64,000 nt of DNA, taken from the NCBI GenBank assembly GCA_030268105.1, contig BSDZ01000010.1, positions 2,208,001 through 2,272,000 on the forward strand. Reading direction: 5' to 3'. The stretch is from Volvox africanus (taxonomy: Eukaryota > Chlorophyta > Chlorophyceae > Chlamydomonadales > Volvocaceae). The position numbers and the translations under genes were made by a program. Each line of letters opens with the position of its first letter. Within the stretch, counting starts at the first letter, position 1. Positions 1 to 13,460 of the stretch are shown here, one piece after another. Below the pieces are notes generated by a model that did no database searches, was not told where the DNA came from, and was given only the letters and a program-made list of their open reading frames with translations.

Positions 1-2270
1 GGTGAGATGTAGCCTTCCCATCCTTATTGGTTTGTATACCATTTTATACACATCATGTTCGGTTTGTTTTGAAGGGGCTTTGCGTGGGGTGGAGGCCAGG
101 GCTATTGGCCATTTGTTGGAGTGGTGTAAAGATGGCATTGCATTGTAGAGCTTTGCTGGTTGAAGACGCAGCGTGTTAAGACCCTGAGTGAAGAGCTAAG
201 AACACGCACGCCTTTCACCTTGCTTTCTTGCTTAGTACTTGGAGTCCTTTTCTTTCAAAGCATCGTAACATTTTAAAGTGAGATAGACCTTCTTGGGATG
301 TTGAATTTTACATGAGCTTTGATCAAATGCCTCAGCAGGTATATAGATTTGAGTCTCAGAATGAATGTTGTCGCTGGAGCCAACTCTACTACTACAGCAC
401 ATATTTGGGTCCTTAGTCTCCTGTTGTGTGGCCACATCAGGACTGCACCTTTGGGCGCGTTGTATTTTGCATCTTGAGGTAGAGGTAAGCCTACTTAGAG
501 CAGGCTTGGCTCTATCTGCGGTCGTGTAAGGAGTCACTCACGGAGTCCGGTCCTATTGTCTGTCTCCCTATGCGATGGCCTCGATGATAAGGATGAGTCC
601 TAAGGGTCCTTTCTCCCTCCGTCTCAGCAGGGGGCCCATATATATGCCCTCTGGCAGGGGGCAGAGGACAGGGGTCACTCCTGCCCTCTGGGAATCAGGT
701 TCTAAGACGATACATCAGGTTAAGAATTCAGAATCTCAACAGGACTGAGATCTCAAATGAGCCAGTCGGTGTCTCTTAGCTGGGACTGCAAACGTGTACG
801 CTCCTGCACACTTTTGCGGCTAAGGTTGATGAAGACAGCAAATGCCAATTAGCACATAGTTACAGAGAGGGTAGGAACCAGCCGGTTACTATTCTTACTA
901 CTCTCAGGTACATCACTTCAAACACGTTTTCGCTAATCAATATATAATTAATAGAATCGCCCCCTCGCTTCCTTCCCATCCGTCCCATCCCGTCCTACGT
1001 TTCAAGTCTTGAATTGTGGCCAGGCTGAGGTAATAGAGAGTGGCTCAGCTGAGAGACCCATCGATTCGGTTGAACTTTGTTTGTTAACCGAAGTCGTTTC
1101 AGACCCTATGCCTATATATACTAATGAAGTAAGAGAAGTAATTAATCAGCCGCGCGTGCTCAAAAGAATCGTAATGCTTGCTTTAAAAGCGTCAAAAAAC
1201 CGTCAAAAGCGTCAACAAAGAGCAACAAGAGAGCAATAATGCATGCAGGCTTGCGGCATGATGCGACGTAAAGCGGGTTCTGCCTGTTAAAAAACATAAA
1301 ATTCTGAAGGACCACATGAATATATCGTAGGTGCCAAGTCGGCCAGCAGGGCAGAATAGATTTCGGCTTGACGGCCGGATAGAAGCATCGATGCCACGGC
1401 TCTCTTTCTTACGATTGCAACATATTGACGACATGAAACCCCGGAATATTTTTGATGGGAATACAATACAATGGTCCTGCATCTATCCTCATCTGTACGT
1501 CGTGTGTACAACGAAGTTCGCACCAGTTGCATTACATAAAGCATTACATAAAAATTGTCAGGGAAAGCCACCGTCTTTGTGTCTACTGCAGACAGGGTGG
1601 TTGTTGAGCATCGCAGCAGCGCATTAGTCTTGGATCCTATGGCTTCACCCAGCAAGTGATTAATGCCATCCATGTCCCTAGATAGACAATGCGGCCAAAC
1701 GCATTAGATGGGGAAAACCGCCGTGGATGGCGAGTTGCGCTCTCTGGCCAAACACCTTTCTGTCCCTGATGGTCTGTTTCCTGATGATTGGGCGTGCCTG
1801 TAAGATGAGCAGGCTTGCTTAAAAGATAAAAGTGGTTGTATGGAAATGGTCCCTGTCAATGGCTGCGAACCTAGTAATTCGCCCCTGCAATGACTGGTAA
1901 CGTGGCTCGCTCGCCGTTGGTTGTAGGATTGCCCCTCTTACCTACCTTCGGCCAAGAGCCCGATTAATTATATAGTTTATGTTATGAACACAAATAATTT
2001 CAATGAACGAACATGCATTCTGTATGTGTGAGCTTGGCCTACTTGCAAATTGCCTGTACGGTATATATGTATTGTCGAGGCATACACACGGACCGGGCAT
2101 GCTGCAACAAAATGTTTTCCGAATCTTACCGGTATTTCGTTTAATGACAAGCATGCCATAGGTCACGGGCCGGATTCCGTAAGGCATAAAATAACGACAA
2201 CGCCGCAAGGGCGAACAAAACATACATGCTAACAATTCCACCAACATCACACACCTGACATAATTGAATA
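1..2270. other. No confident gene; possible 3' region of an upstream gene
   Basis: I find no reading frame here with recognisable protein similarity or a chain of phase-compatible exons. TGTAA motifs, the usual volvocine poly(A) signal, lie at 123, 525 and 1799, so part of this stretch could be the 3' untranslated region of a gene starting to the left. A small cluster of imperfect inverted repeats lies at 648-690 (CCTCTG/CAGAGG arms). The last few hundred bases should carry the promoter of the gene starting at 2271. Confidence 0.4.
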
Positions 2271-5200
2271 ATGGCGGAGGAGGACCCTACCCCAGAACGC
2301 TCACCGTCGCGCCAAGACGCGCGCAATGCATCGGACGGAGGAGCATACGAGCAGCCGCAGGAACTTCCGTCTCCCAATGCACTCCATATAATACCTAAAA
2401 AGCACGAGATGGAGATGGCTCGCCGGCCAGCATTCTTGTCGTGTAAATGGCCAGAGGCCACTGACTGGTGTGTCGACCTCGCATCGGAGCTGCAAGCGTT
2501 GGGGACGACATTTATGCACGATGCAAAACACAGAGCAAAGGTTCACGACGTGGAGGAATTCATCCGCGACTGCAGCTGCGTTGTGATGCTCGTCACCCCG
2601 GGATTTTACCATGCCCTGGCGAATAAACCTCCAGGCAACAGAGCCCTAAAGGAGGTACGCATCGGGGGCATAGATCCAGGAAAGTTAACGGTGGAATAAC
2701 CCTATTGCAGCATTAAAAAGCGTATCTGCGGCTCCTGAATAACTTCCAAGCCTACGGGAACGGGTCCACACGTATCGCATCCTCAAGATGCTGCTAGAGG
2801 CTCAAGATGCTGCTAGATACTTCCCCAGGCCATCAGGTCTTATAGTATCTCTCTGTGTATTGATTAGGTGCATTTCGCATCTAATGTGATAATAAGTGCT
2901 CACAAGGAGGGGGTCACATCAGGCCGTCCCCATCAGGCCGCAGTGAACTTGATCCACATCAAGCCGTTCACAATTGCCCGTGCCGCAACCACGAAGTTCA
3001 CAACAGGTTGTAGGGTTTCTCAGCACCCTTACAGCAGCCCCGCGTAGCATTAACTGCGCTGCAATGGCGTCTCCGGGATCTTTCCAAAACTCGGGGGTGG
3101 GGGAGTTCTTAAGTCGAAGTTCTTGCACATACTCCTTTGCCAGCTGCTTTGGGCCAACCTTTGAGCCCTTGCGTTATAGAACCAACAACTCGCAGTGACA
3201 CCGTCGCTACTCTGGTCTGACGAATGGCTGAATCCCAACCTGGCGCTCACTCGCACTCATTTTCACTGCCGCTGACGGAAATACCTCTCCCCCAGAAAGC
3301 ACATACACACACAAACACACACGTGCACATACCCTGGTCGTGTGCACATCGGCCAATGCCCATGTTCACCAATGCAAAAATTCCTTGAAGTCGCAACCTG
3401 GTGTCTAATTTCGACTGCATACATTACCAAATACCCTTCTTTCATTTGGTCAGATAAAAATGGCCCTCCAGTACGGCAAGACTCTGCTGGCCATCATGCA
3501 CGCATCATACTGTGGGCAGAACCCGCTGCCGTCGCTGATGGCGGCGCGCGAGCTGACGTCCGATTCAGGTTCCGAGCCGGCTTGGACTACTGAGGAGCTG
3601 TCCAAGGTGGCGCACGCGTTGCCGATTTTCGAATTTAGGGGAGGGGGTGAGTTTGGCGCACATGCCCGGGGGGTTCATGATCGTGCAAGACCATGATCTA
3701 GACGCCTGGGTGAGCTTCTGCTTGTACTAAAAGCAGAAACTCATTTCTTACGGAATGTGGTTACAGCAAACGGCCAGGGAAGATGTAGGCTCTCTCTGCC
3801 AAAGTCTTGTAGTAGTACAGTTAAAGCTGCGTATCAGGCCTGTTTGTGCCGCCCCGCCTGATGCATACACCTGGCTGGGGTGATATACGCCATATCCCCT
3901 GCCTTGCCAGACGGTTTCAACGGCTACCAACGGGAGCTCATACGGCAGGTGTCTGCGCTCGGGACTGCCGCACGGACGACGGACACAGGTGAAAGTGAAG
4001 CGGACGCCGACAACGCCGTCGGGAGCATCGGCGGAAGCGTTGTCAGCAGTGCCGTTGCGACTAGTGCCCTTGGCAGCGTCGTCATGGGCACCAGCGGCAG
4101 CGACGGCGGCGGCAGCGGCAGTGGCAATGGTGGTGTCCTCGGCGTGGGCAGCAAGGGCCGCAGCCCCGGCGAAGCGGAAGCGGAGGAGAAGCGACTGAGG
4201 GATGTGCTGCGGGCCGCGGGCTTGGCCAGGTGAGCTCCAGGAGAGGGAAGAAACCCGCGCCTGACATCGTATTGTTATGCAGTACGGTACGGCATACTAG
4301 CCGTGATATTGCAGAATTGGAGTCTGCATGTTGTTCCGATGCCTCGTGAGGGTCACGACCTGTGTCTGGGCTGTTGCTTGGCGATTATCAGGTGTCAATC
4401 AAAGGTCTTTATGACAGACAACCTTTAACCTTCTTGCAAACCAGACAACAAAATCATCACCAGATATCATGAAAATCAATAAAACGCGGAATGATTGCCG
4501 TCCTGGCCATAAGTGCACAGCGCCAAATGGCCAGCTTGACGACGCATGGGGGGATCTAGTTACTAGGGTTCATGCTTCCCAATAGCGCTCTTTTGTTCCT
4601 CCCTCCGGGGTTACGTGTATTGATGGGAAGTAGTTGGGATATGGGGTTTGTTCGTGGGTACGGAGGTGCTGTCAGCTAAACCGCCATTCAGGCTGTTGAT
4701 GGTAGATGGGAATGGTCCTGATTGTATGATGCTGGAATGTGACGTTGTTACTGGTGCTTAAGATGGTGATGGTGATGATGGCGATGCCGAACGCAGGCGG
4801 CTCCCGTCGCTGCTGGAGGGGCACATCCGGTCCCTGCGGACGCTGGAAAAGGCCCTGCGGAAGGGCCGGCTGAGTAGCAAGCCATTTAACTGGCATGACA
4901 GCTGGATCCAGCGTGTCACTCAGGTAGGTGCGACAGGGTGTTCTGACGTACGCAAGTTATCGTACGCAGCACGCGGCACGTTTATTGGAGTTCTCGGGCA
5001 GCTCCCCAGCCTCCACAAGGGCTCAGGGGACCAGTGAGATGAATGCGGATGATAAGGTGCATCTGTCGGGTGGTGGTGGCTGCCGAGCTCTAGTGCTCGC
5101 ATAATCACATTTAACGGAGGTGTGCTAGGGTCCCATCAGATGCACCAGCGATATCTCATTTTTGTATGCTGGTGCTGCTGCTGCTGCTGCTACTTGGCGC

Positions 5201-8200
5201 TCAGCTGATTGTGGAAGCTCCTAGGCTTCCTAGGCCACAGATACCAAGGCGGGGAAGGAGGGATTGGATCTCATAGGGTTCGTGATGCAGTCTGCCTTCC
5301 ACATAAGATTGATTGAGTTGATTGGCTGCTGCCTGTAGGTAGGTACCAGCTCTGAGCATTCCTCCCTGCTCCTTCGGACTGCTCCTTCCCCTCCTGCTCC
5401 GCGCACGCAGGTGCTGGAGGCGTGGCCCGTGATGTGCACAATGCCGGACTGGCTGCGCGCCGCACCTGAGGGCCTCGTGCCATTGCTCGTGCCGCTATTA
5501 GCTCAGGAAGAATCGCGAGACTTTGACCGGGATGGCAAAGCGCGTCCGCGGCGCGGCGCTCTGCCTCCCTCCACCATTTTGGATCTTGCAGGCCAGGGTC
5601 CCGTAGTGGTCGGAGCCCGGGGAGCCGCCGCAGTGGCGGCCATGATTCGTGATGTGGCCTCCGCGCAGGCAGCCGCCGCACAGCGGCACCAACAGCACCA
5701 GCAACAACTGCCGTCCCGAAGAAGGCTGCAGTTGTATGGCACTGCCACCACGATGCTGACCTTGACACATGTGGACTTGAGCGACTGTGACCTGGGGACT
5801 GGCGGCGCGGTGGACGTGCTGGCAGCGGTGGCCTCATGCCCGTCCATCGTGGTGCTGTTGCTCGGCGGCAATAGCATTGGCGACGACGTGACGAAAGAAT
5901 TTGAAAGCATTGTGCGGCGTGCTAGCGCCAGCACCAACGGCGACGGCGGTGACGCTGGTGCTCTGACGGGATTGCGTACTTTGGGGCTTGACCGCAACGC
6001 CTTAACGGACGCCGGTGCGGCGGCCATGGTCACTTTACTGCACGACTTTAACGTTGGCGTGACCGCACTGGACCTCAGCGGCAATGTGGGCCTGGGCACC
6101 GCCACTGCGGAGGCTCTGGTGCGGTCGCTACGCGGTTCGGGGCCCCGGCGTCTCACCCGGGTGGGCCTTACGGGAGCACAACTAGATGAAGCTGCGCTCG
6201 TGGCCCTCTTACCGGTGCTGCTGTCCCATCACCAAACCGGCAGCGGCAGCGGTACCGGCAGCGACGGCGCCGCTGGCAGCTCGGCAAGCGAGGAATTCGA
6301 CTTGTCTGGGAACACGGTTGATTCGCAGGCGCTGGCAGCACTGGCCACAGCGGCACGGCAGCCGCAGTATAATGGCGGCCCACGGGCCATGAACCTGTCC
6401 GGCGCAAACCTGCGAATGCCTCCTCCCAGCCGGCGGCACACTTTATCCGCGGAGTTGCCCAATTTCTACCATACTGATGGCAACAGCCGTTGTGGTGGCA
6501 ATAGCAGCAGCGGCAATGTGTCCTCGTTGGCGGCGGCCTTACAGCACTCCCACAATCTAGAGGAGCTACGATTGTCGTGGTGCGGGCTGAGCGGCGCAGG
6601 TTTAAGGACGCTGTTGTGGGCGCTCGGCGGCGGTAAGCCTCAGCATCCGCTGCCCAAGCTGACCGTCCTTGACCTGACGGGAAATAAGCTGGGCCCTGAG
6701 GGCGTGGCGCTGCTGGGCGCGCTCCTGCCCGTCAACCTGCCTAGCCTACGCCATCTCGTTCTGGATGAATGTGGTTTCGGAGGTCGGGAGCTGGGCGTAC
6801 TGGCCGGCATGTTTGACGTGGCGCCATGGGTCGTACACACGCTTCAGGGGGCGATATGCAGGATCCTAGGCGATAGTGTCACGGGTCCCGCTCGGGGGTC
6901 TTGGACGCACCGCCTGGACGACAGCGCATGGGGCGACCGGTCGCGGCCGTGGGTTACCTTCGGCGACGACGCGGCTGTGACAGCGCGAACGGCATTGGAG
7001 GGTCTGCTGAGATCCTGGTTGGCGATGGACGCCGCAACAGCGGCGGCCGAATTGAAGCGATTGCTGCTGCCGCCAGGCGCCGCCGCCGCGGCCGCCGCGG
7101 CGTTTGCGTCGCCGCACTCAATGGCAGCACGCAAGGCTGCGGCAATAGTGAGCAGCAGCGGATCCGGTCGCCTGGCGGGACTGGGCTGCTTGCTCGTACA
7201 TCCCGTAGTACAACCGGTGCTGGAAGCACTTCGTGACCTTTGGGAGGCCGTCCAGGGAGAGAAGGATGCGTCAGCATCAATGACGACGACGATGAAGACG
7301 ACGACGGCGGCGGCAGGTGGGATGGCGGCAGCGCCGGATGCAAGGTCACGGTCTCCAATGCAGTCCCCGGACGCGAGCTCTGCGTTTCGGGCCTTGGACG
7401 CCGCATTCCTACATCTGCGCTCCTGCGCCGAGGTGCCCGGCCTGACCAGCCTGTCACTTGGCCGTAACAGCCTGGCGCAAGAGGCAGGGGCGCCTCTGGG
7501 TGCAGCGGTGAGCTTGTCTAACGGCGTGCGACACCTCGGATTGCACGGTATCGTGCAGCCGCCGCCGCCGGCACCCGTGGCGGGCACCGGTGCCGCCGCC
7601 GCGGCGGCGGCGGCAGCCGCGGCGCAGGGCGGTCCGCTGGCTGCCGCTGCGGCGGCGGCCCGCGATGCTCGCGCCCTGTTGCGGCTGCTCTACTCGGCTG
7701 CCCTGGCACCGACGCTGCCGAACCCGTTCGCAATGTACCGGCAGGCGCACCACATCTCGGCGGCAAACTGGGCGCAGTCCAATGGTGGTGCGACTTCGGT
7801 CCGAAGGTTGGCCCGGTTGGAGTCCCAACAGTCCCCAAGCTCCAATCCGGATGGCGCGTCCTCCGGCCTGGCTGCAGCTCCGGAACCGCGCAGCCAGTCG
7901 GACTCGACCGCTGTCGGACAGTCCTTCATGCCGGGACTGCGGTCCCTGGACCTAACCGACGCGGGCATCAGCTCCCATAATGCACCCCACCTGGCGGAGT
8001 TTGTTCGACACCTGCCATGCTTGGAGCAAATCGTGCTGGACTTTAATTCGCTGAGCTGTAGCACACCTAGCGGCGGCGGCGGATCCGGTACATCTGACGG
8101 GGGTGGTAACGGCGGCGGCACTTCATCGCCCGAGGGCGCGGCGTTGTTGTTCGCCGACCTGGCGGCGCTGCCATCCCTGTCGTATGTTTCCCTAAACTAC

Positions 8201-11200
8201 GCCTGTGACACCGGCGCCATGTTCGCAGTTGCCGACCACCTGCTGGGACTAGCCGTCTTGCCACCGTCGTTGTCAACGTCGATGTCAGGGGTGCCATCTG
8301 GCCAGCCGGCCTGTCCCAATCTGCGGGTACTCAGCCTGGTTGGATGCCCGCTAGACGGAGTGGTGGCACGGCGCCTCGCGCGGGCTCTGCTGCACAATAC
8401 ATCTTTGGCTGTGCTGCGGCTGGGAGGCGGAGACCCGCCCGAGGGCGTGGGCCCTATCGGGAGCCGGGCACTGGGGGAGGCGCTGATGTCGCACCGAGGA
8501 CTGGTGGAGCTGTCTCTGTCAGGCGTGGGCCTTACGGATAACGCGGCCCGGGTGAGTCAGTGGGTTGGTGGGTAGCCATTTAAATTGCGAGTCGGCTTCG
8601 CTGTGTGTGGGCCAGGTTAGGGGGGGGGGATTTGATTCCTTCTGTGGATTGCTTCTGTAGAAGCAGTAGCGCAATGACTATGAGTAAAGGAAAGGCAGCG
8701 CGTTTTTGTACACAACAAATTAGTGCGTTACCAAAATAATTTCTTTCAAGGTGAGGAATTGAACGGCATTTAATTTATTTTTATTGATATTTGGGAAACC
8801 GCTCTTAGATTGGAGTAGAAGCTGGGAAGGGAACGAACAACGAAGCCATGATGGCACCAGGTAGGAAGCGCGCTAGAAGACGGAGGCCTTACAGATTGCA
8901 TGTGCACCCGCCTTTAAATGTGAAATATAATACTTATAAGGCTCCATGTTTTGATGCTTTTAGTATATGATGCCGCGTGCTTTTGGAATGGCTGCCGTGA
9001 AAAAACGGACATTGTAGATACGGGATACGGCCTAAAGTCCTTATACTCGCATGAATACTCATACTAGACAGGACAATATACTTCTTGGTTTTGGGACGGA
9101 TTCATTTTAGCTGAATTGTTAAGTAGCATTCTTTGTACTTGAATGGAAAAAACCGTGGGCCGCATAAAGCAATATGGTGGCGATAAGCTTATGTAGTTGT
9201 ATTTCAAGATAACGGATTGGATCAGGAGCTAGCAATGGGTAAGCGTTTAGCTATAGGATGAAAGGTATTTATTTACTTCAACTATGAGGGCCCGGTTGGA
9301 ATAAGAATCTCAACGTTTCTATGCGAAAAGCAGGAAGTCCTTCTTATTCTGGTAACTATCACGACATTCTCAGGGATTTGATTTGCACCTGGGACTTCAT
9401 TTATCCTTATATGGCCTTTGCGCATGTTAAATGGTGATGGCTGTGAAGCTGTTCCGTAGAGCTTCAAGCGTTAATCTCCAGTTCTCCTTGCGTATCTTTT
9501 CTATTTTGCTGAAGCTACGTATTGGGCACATTTGGCTTTCGTTGGCTATGGCAGGCCTAGGCCAGCTGTCGGGAAGCGGATGTCCTAAGCCCACGCTCAA
9601 GCGCGCCAGTGACAGTGATATCGAGAGCATTTTTGACAACCATCCTGTTTCGTCAGATCTCTTACCGCCTAAACTATCAGCGTACTTACCCCTATGACTC
9701 CAAGCACTAGCAGATGGCATCCCTGCTCCTTCACATCAAGTTACTCTTTCTCAAGTGTTCTGACGCTCTTGTCCATTTCTCACACTTCCGTCTTGTCGTG
9801 TTCTTCTATCGGTTTCCGCCCTTTGGCTCCTCTTCTCCCTGGCAGATGCTTGCAGACTCCCTTCCGCAACTTTCGCAGCTCTGTAAGCTTGACCTGAGCT
9901 ACAATTCATTCACCAGCTACGGATTAAGAGCACTTGCGGAGGCGCTCTTAGCCCGCAACCGGAACGCCGTGGGTGCGGCGGCGGAGAACAGGCTGAGTAT
10001 GCATGTGAGATAGCCCTTTCATATCCTCAACCCTGTTACCTATTTTACCTGGTTTATGTGTATTACTTCGTATTCGTTGTCCGTTCGGCACGGTGTGTCC
10101 CGACAGAGTGTATGGCACGCACGTGTGTATATACACACGCCAACATCGCTAGTGTCGCCAGTGTGGGCGATTTCACGTGATATCACGACCGATAGGATAA
10201 GTGCTTACATTTCTGCAGCTGAGCCACGGTCTTTCTCCGTTACCTAATACCTGATTCACTCCTTTTTCAGGTTTATGGCAATCGGGTTTCAGAGGAACTA
10301 GAGACACGTATCCAAGCGCTATCTGTATCGCCTTCCATGACACACGCCACGGACCGAATGCCCAATTTACGGCGTTATGGTGCACCGGCATCATCACGCG
10401 GCGAGATGGGTAGCAGCGGCGGAGGAGTAGGTTTATCTGGTGCGTCGCCGTATACGTCGTCGTACACTAACTATCTGGGAAGCGTGCCGAGTTCAAGGAG
10501 TGGTGGTGGTGGTGGACTGCCGGCGCCTCCGAGCCTGGTGCCCTCTCCCATGCTCGTGCGCGCACCCGTGCCCCGTCCAGCACCCGCGCCAATGGTACAA
10601 TCCAAGGGCCCCCGCTGTGCGAGCAGCCCGCCACGGGGTTCCACGGCGCCGCCGGCGCCGACGCATCCCGGTCTGGCGGCGGCGGCGGCCGCCGCTGCCA
10701 CCGCGCCGGCAGACCCCTCGCGGCCTCTGGGTAGCGGCAAGCCAACACTGCTGACGGCCATTCCACCACCGCCGCCGGCGCGCCGCGGCAGCTACCCATC
10801 TGAGGAAGGTGCTGCGTCGGCTAACGGCCTGGCCGATTCCCTGGACTTCCCCGTTCGGATGACCTACACGAGCGCCAGCAAACTAACAAAGATCTATGGC
10901 GGTGGCGGCGGCTCACCGCCCCTGTCCCCATCTGGGGCAGGCGGTGTTAGCTACTTGGACAATGGACGCCGTGGTAGCCCGAACGTCCCGGGGCAGCGCC
11001 CTCTATCTTCGCCGGCGCCAGCGCTTAAAACCCTGCCCATGGGAATCAGCCAAATGCGCGCTATTGTCCCTGGAGCCCCTTACGCGGCGGCGCTGGTCAA
11101 CTCTGGAAACAATCCACTGCTCAATGGCAACCGGAACAGACCCACCGCTGGGAGCAGCAGCAGCAGCGGCGGTGGCGGCGGTGGCGGTGGCCCTGCCAGC

Positions 11201-13460
11201 GACTCACACTACACCGGCAGCGGCGGCGGCGGCGGCGGCGGGACGTTGCCCGCGGTGCGCAAGTCCTATCCATTGGCTGAGGGCACCAGTGCTAGTGGCG
11301 CGAGTGAGACGGAGGACTGCAATGGCAACGGCGATTGCAGCGTTACTGGCAACGCTGGCGAGAACGCCAACGGTGGCAAGGGTAGAAAGCCAAGGATGAA
11401 CGGCGCCTCCGAGCATCTGATGTTGCGCACTAAGTGCCACACTCCGGACTGGGTTAACCGGATGCAGGAGGTGAGAGGCGGAAATCATACGGCTTTCCCA
11501 TGCGACTTGTTTTCTAATGACAGGGCAGGGATGACTTGTAATGACTTGTAATTACAGGACAGGAGACGGAAGCCGTTCCGTGAGCTGGTTGTAAGGCTCA
11601 AATGCATAATGGGTCGGCGCCGACGACATAGGGGTCGGCCATAGGCCAGGACCGGCGCGCACATGCGATCAGAAGGAGTCTTCGCACGAAGCAGGGCCCC
11701 GCACAATCAACACATATCCCGTGTATCCCGTGCGTCGCGGACGACGCCTCGCTTCATACCTAGCACATTTTTAGTTCTATCCGCTAGCTAGTCACATGAT
11801 TCTAGATCCTACCTGACAGAATTTGATTGTCAAAAGCGCCACGTAGACGCCATCCAAGCAGTTCCATAACGCGCGCGAAAGATGTTAGCGCCATCGTGTA
11901 TGGACCTTTTGTATGCGCGGTCGTGCCTAACCTTGTTGGCGTTGACCCCTACAGGACTTCTACAAGAAGGTTACCGCGGCTCCACGGCCAGCCACACCAC
12001 AGGGCCCGCAGCCACCCGCGCCGGGTCCCCCATCCGAACACCTCTTCCGTAAGCTGCTCTGCCATGACTCGGACTGGCAGCGTGCAAAGCAGATGGAGCA
12101 ATTTATGCGCGAGACCGCGCCCGAGCCCAAGCCCGAGCCCGTGCCCGGAGCGCCAGTTTCCGCCGGCATGGTCAGCAGCGTGGCACTCATTCAGCGCAGC
12201 GGCGGTGCGCCACGCAGTACCAGCCTCCCAACAGGGACCGCAGTTCGGTCGCCGTATCGGTCTGAGCCAGAACTCGAGCCGGCTTGCGGGCTGCCACCTG
12301 CAGATCCCTCAGAACCGGTTTTGGAGCCAACTCCGGAGCCGGAAACTCCACAACAGCCGCCGCCCGAATCAGAGTCGGAGTCGGCGCTGCAGCGCCCAGC
12401 AGTCGAGTTAGAGGATAGGTCGCAGCAGGTCAGCACGTCGGGTGGCGAAACTGAGGTCGGCCAGGCGGAGGCGGCTGGGCATGCTGAGCCGTCCGGCGGC
12501 GCCGCACCCGAGGACATGGTCGACTCACCGGCACAGCTGTCGCCATCCCCGCCCCCACCAGCAGGCGGTGTGTTTTCCTTGCGAGCGGGTCTATCAGGCC
12601 GGGCATGCGGCACTAGCGGTAATTTAGGATCGGAAGAGAGCATGGAAGTCCTGGCGGTTCGCAACACGGGGAAGAAGAAGGCTGCCATCGAAGTGCTGCG
12701 CATCCGGAAGGCCAAGGATGGGGAGGGCAGCGCAGCCGGGGTCGCCAGTGGTGATGGGGGTGCGAGCGGTGACGCTGATGAGGACGGGGACGATGATGGC
12801 GCACGGACGGAGCGGGACCACGTCGATGGAGATGGGGATGGAGATGGAGATGGGGATGGGAATGTATCGAGCCATGACGGACGGGAGACCGATGGCAGCG
12901 GGGAGGGCGCCGGTGCGCTTCCGTGGCCCGAGAGCAACCCAGATGGAAAGGATGACGGCTACGTGGAAGGGAACGTCGGTGATGCTGCAGCTGTGGGTTC
13001 AAGCCGCGAATACGAGCAACGGGCCGCCGATGACCCGAATGGTGGTGAGGGTGACAGCGAGTCCCGAGCGGCGCCGTTGCGGGGACGTAGCCATAACAGC
13101 AGTACTAGTAGCCATAACAGCAGCAGTGCTAGTGAGGACTTGGGGGAGATGCGCGTTCGAGACGGGGAGGCGGAGGCGGAGGCGGAGGCGGAGGCGGAGG
13201 CGGAGGCGGAGGCGGAGGCGGAGGCGGAGGCGGAGGCGGAGGCGGAGGCGGAGGCGGAGGCGGAGGCGGAGGCGGAGGCGGAGGCGGAGGCGGAGGCGGA
13301 GGCGGAGGCGGAGGCGGCGCTTGGGGGCTCAGCGGAGGAGTGCCCGGACTTGAACGTACAGGAAGGGGATGCTGCAGCCCCTGACGGCGTCGGCGTAAGG
13401 AACGATATAATGGGGTATTTGGGCAACGGTCTGCTTTCCCCCGTGGTTTCCGCCTCCTGA
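2271..13460 (+). CDS. TIR-domain / leucine-rich-repeat protein, about 2342 aa
   Basis: Proposed exons: 2271-2654, 3454-3646, 3911-4229, 4797-4923, 5411-8551, 9846-10004, 10271-11470, 11955-13460. All introns are GT-AG and all phases match. Residues about 45-190 resemble a TIR domain: a first strand with AFLSCKW, then GTTFMHD, CVVMLVTPGFY, and a Glu (residue 128, last codon of exon 1) in the ALKEIKMAL helix where NADase-type TIRs carry their catalytic Glu. Residues about 450-1440 hold at least a dozen ribonuclease-inhibitor-type repeats such as LTVLDLTGNKLGPEG and LCKLDLSYNSFTSYG, broken by Gly/Ala-rich inserts. The last ~900 residues are low complexity and include about 25 Glu-Ala dipeptides. 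No nucleotide-binding domain is visible between TIR and LRR. A role in immune or stress sensing is inference; a scaffold role is equally possible. The 5' end rests only on the first good ATG. Confidence 0.72.
12822..12863 (+). repeat. GATGGG/GATGGA hexamer-like repeat in coding exon
   Basis: A run of GATGGAGATGGG-type units codes for alternating Asp and Gly in the tail of the TIR-LRR protein. It is in frame and imperfect. Confidence 0.8.
13167..13316 (+). repeat. Perfect (GAGGCG)25 coding minisatellite
   Basis: A 150-base uninterrupted hexamer array in the last exon of the TIR-LRR gene encodes about 25 Glu-Ala dipeptides. Because the unit is six bases, gain or loss of units keeps frame. Other frames and the opposite strand read as poly-Arg, poly-Pro or Ser-Ala, which creates false long open frames here. 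Exact copy number is sensitive to assembly error. Confidence 0.95.

Noticed and set aside
2271..4229. Separate small TIR-only gene upstream of an LRR gene
   Set aside because: No stop or poly(A) signal ends the TIR part, and splice sites carry the frame through 4797-4923 into 5411 in phase. Separate genes remain possible until transcripts are seen, but joining is simpler.
6844..7587. 247-codon minus-strand open frame
   Set aside because: Antisense shadow of the LRR exon with no coherent motif.
9431..9697. 88-codon open frame in the fifth intron of the TIR-LRR gene
   Set aside because: The LRR exons on either side join directly in phase (NAAR to MLADSLPQL), leaving no place for it, and it has no recognisable similarity.
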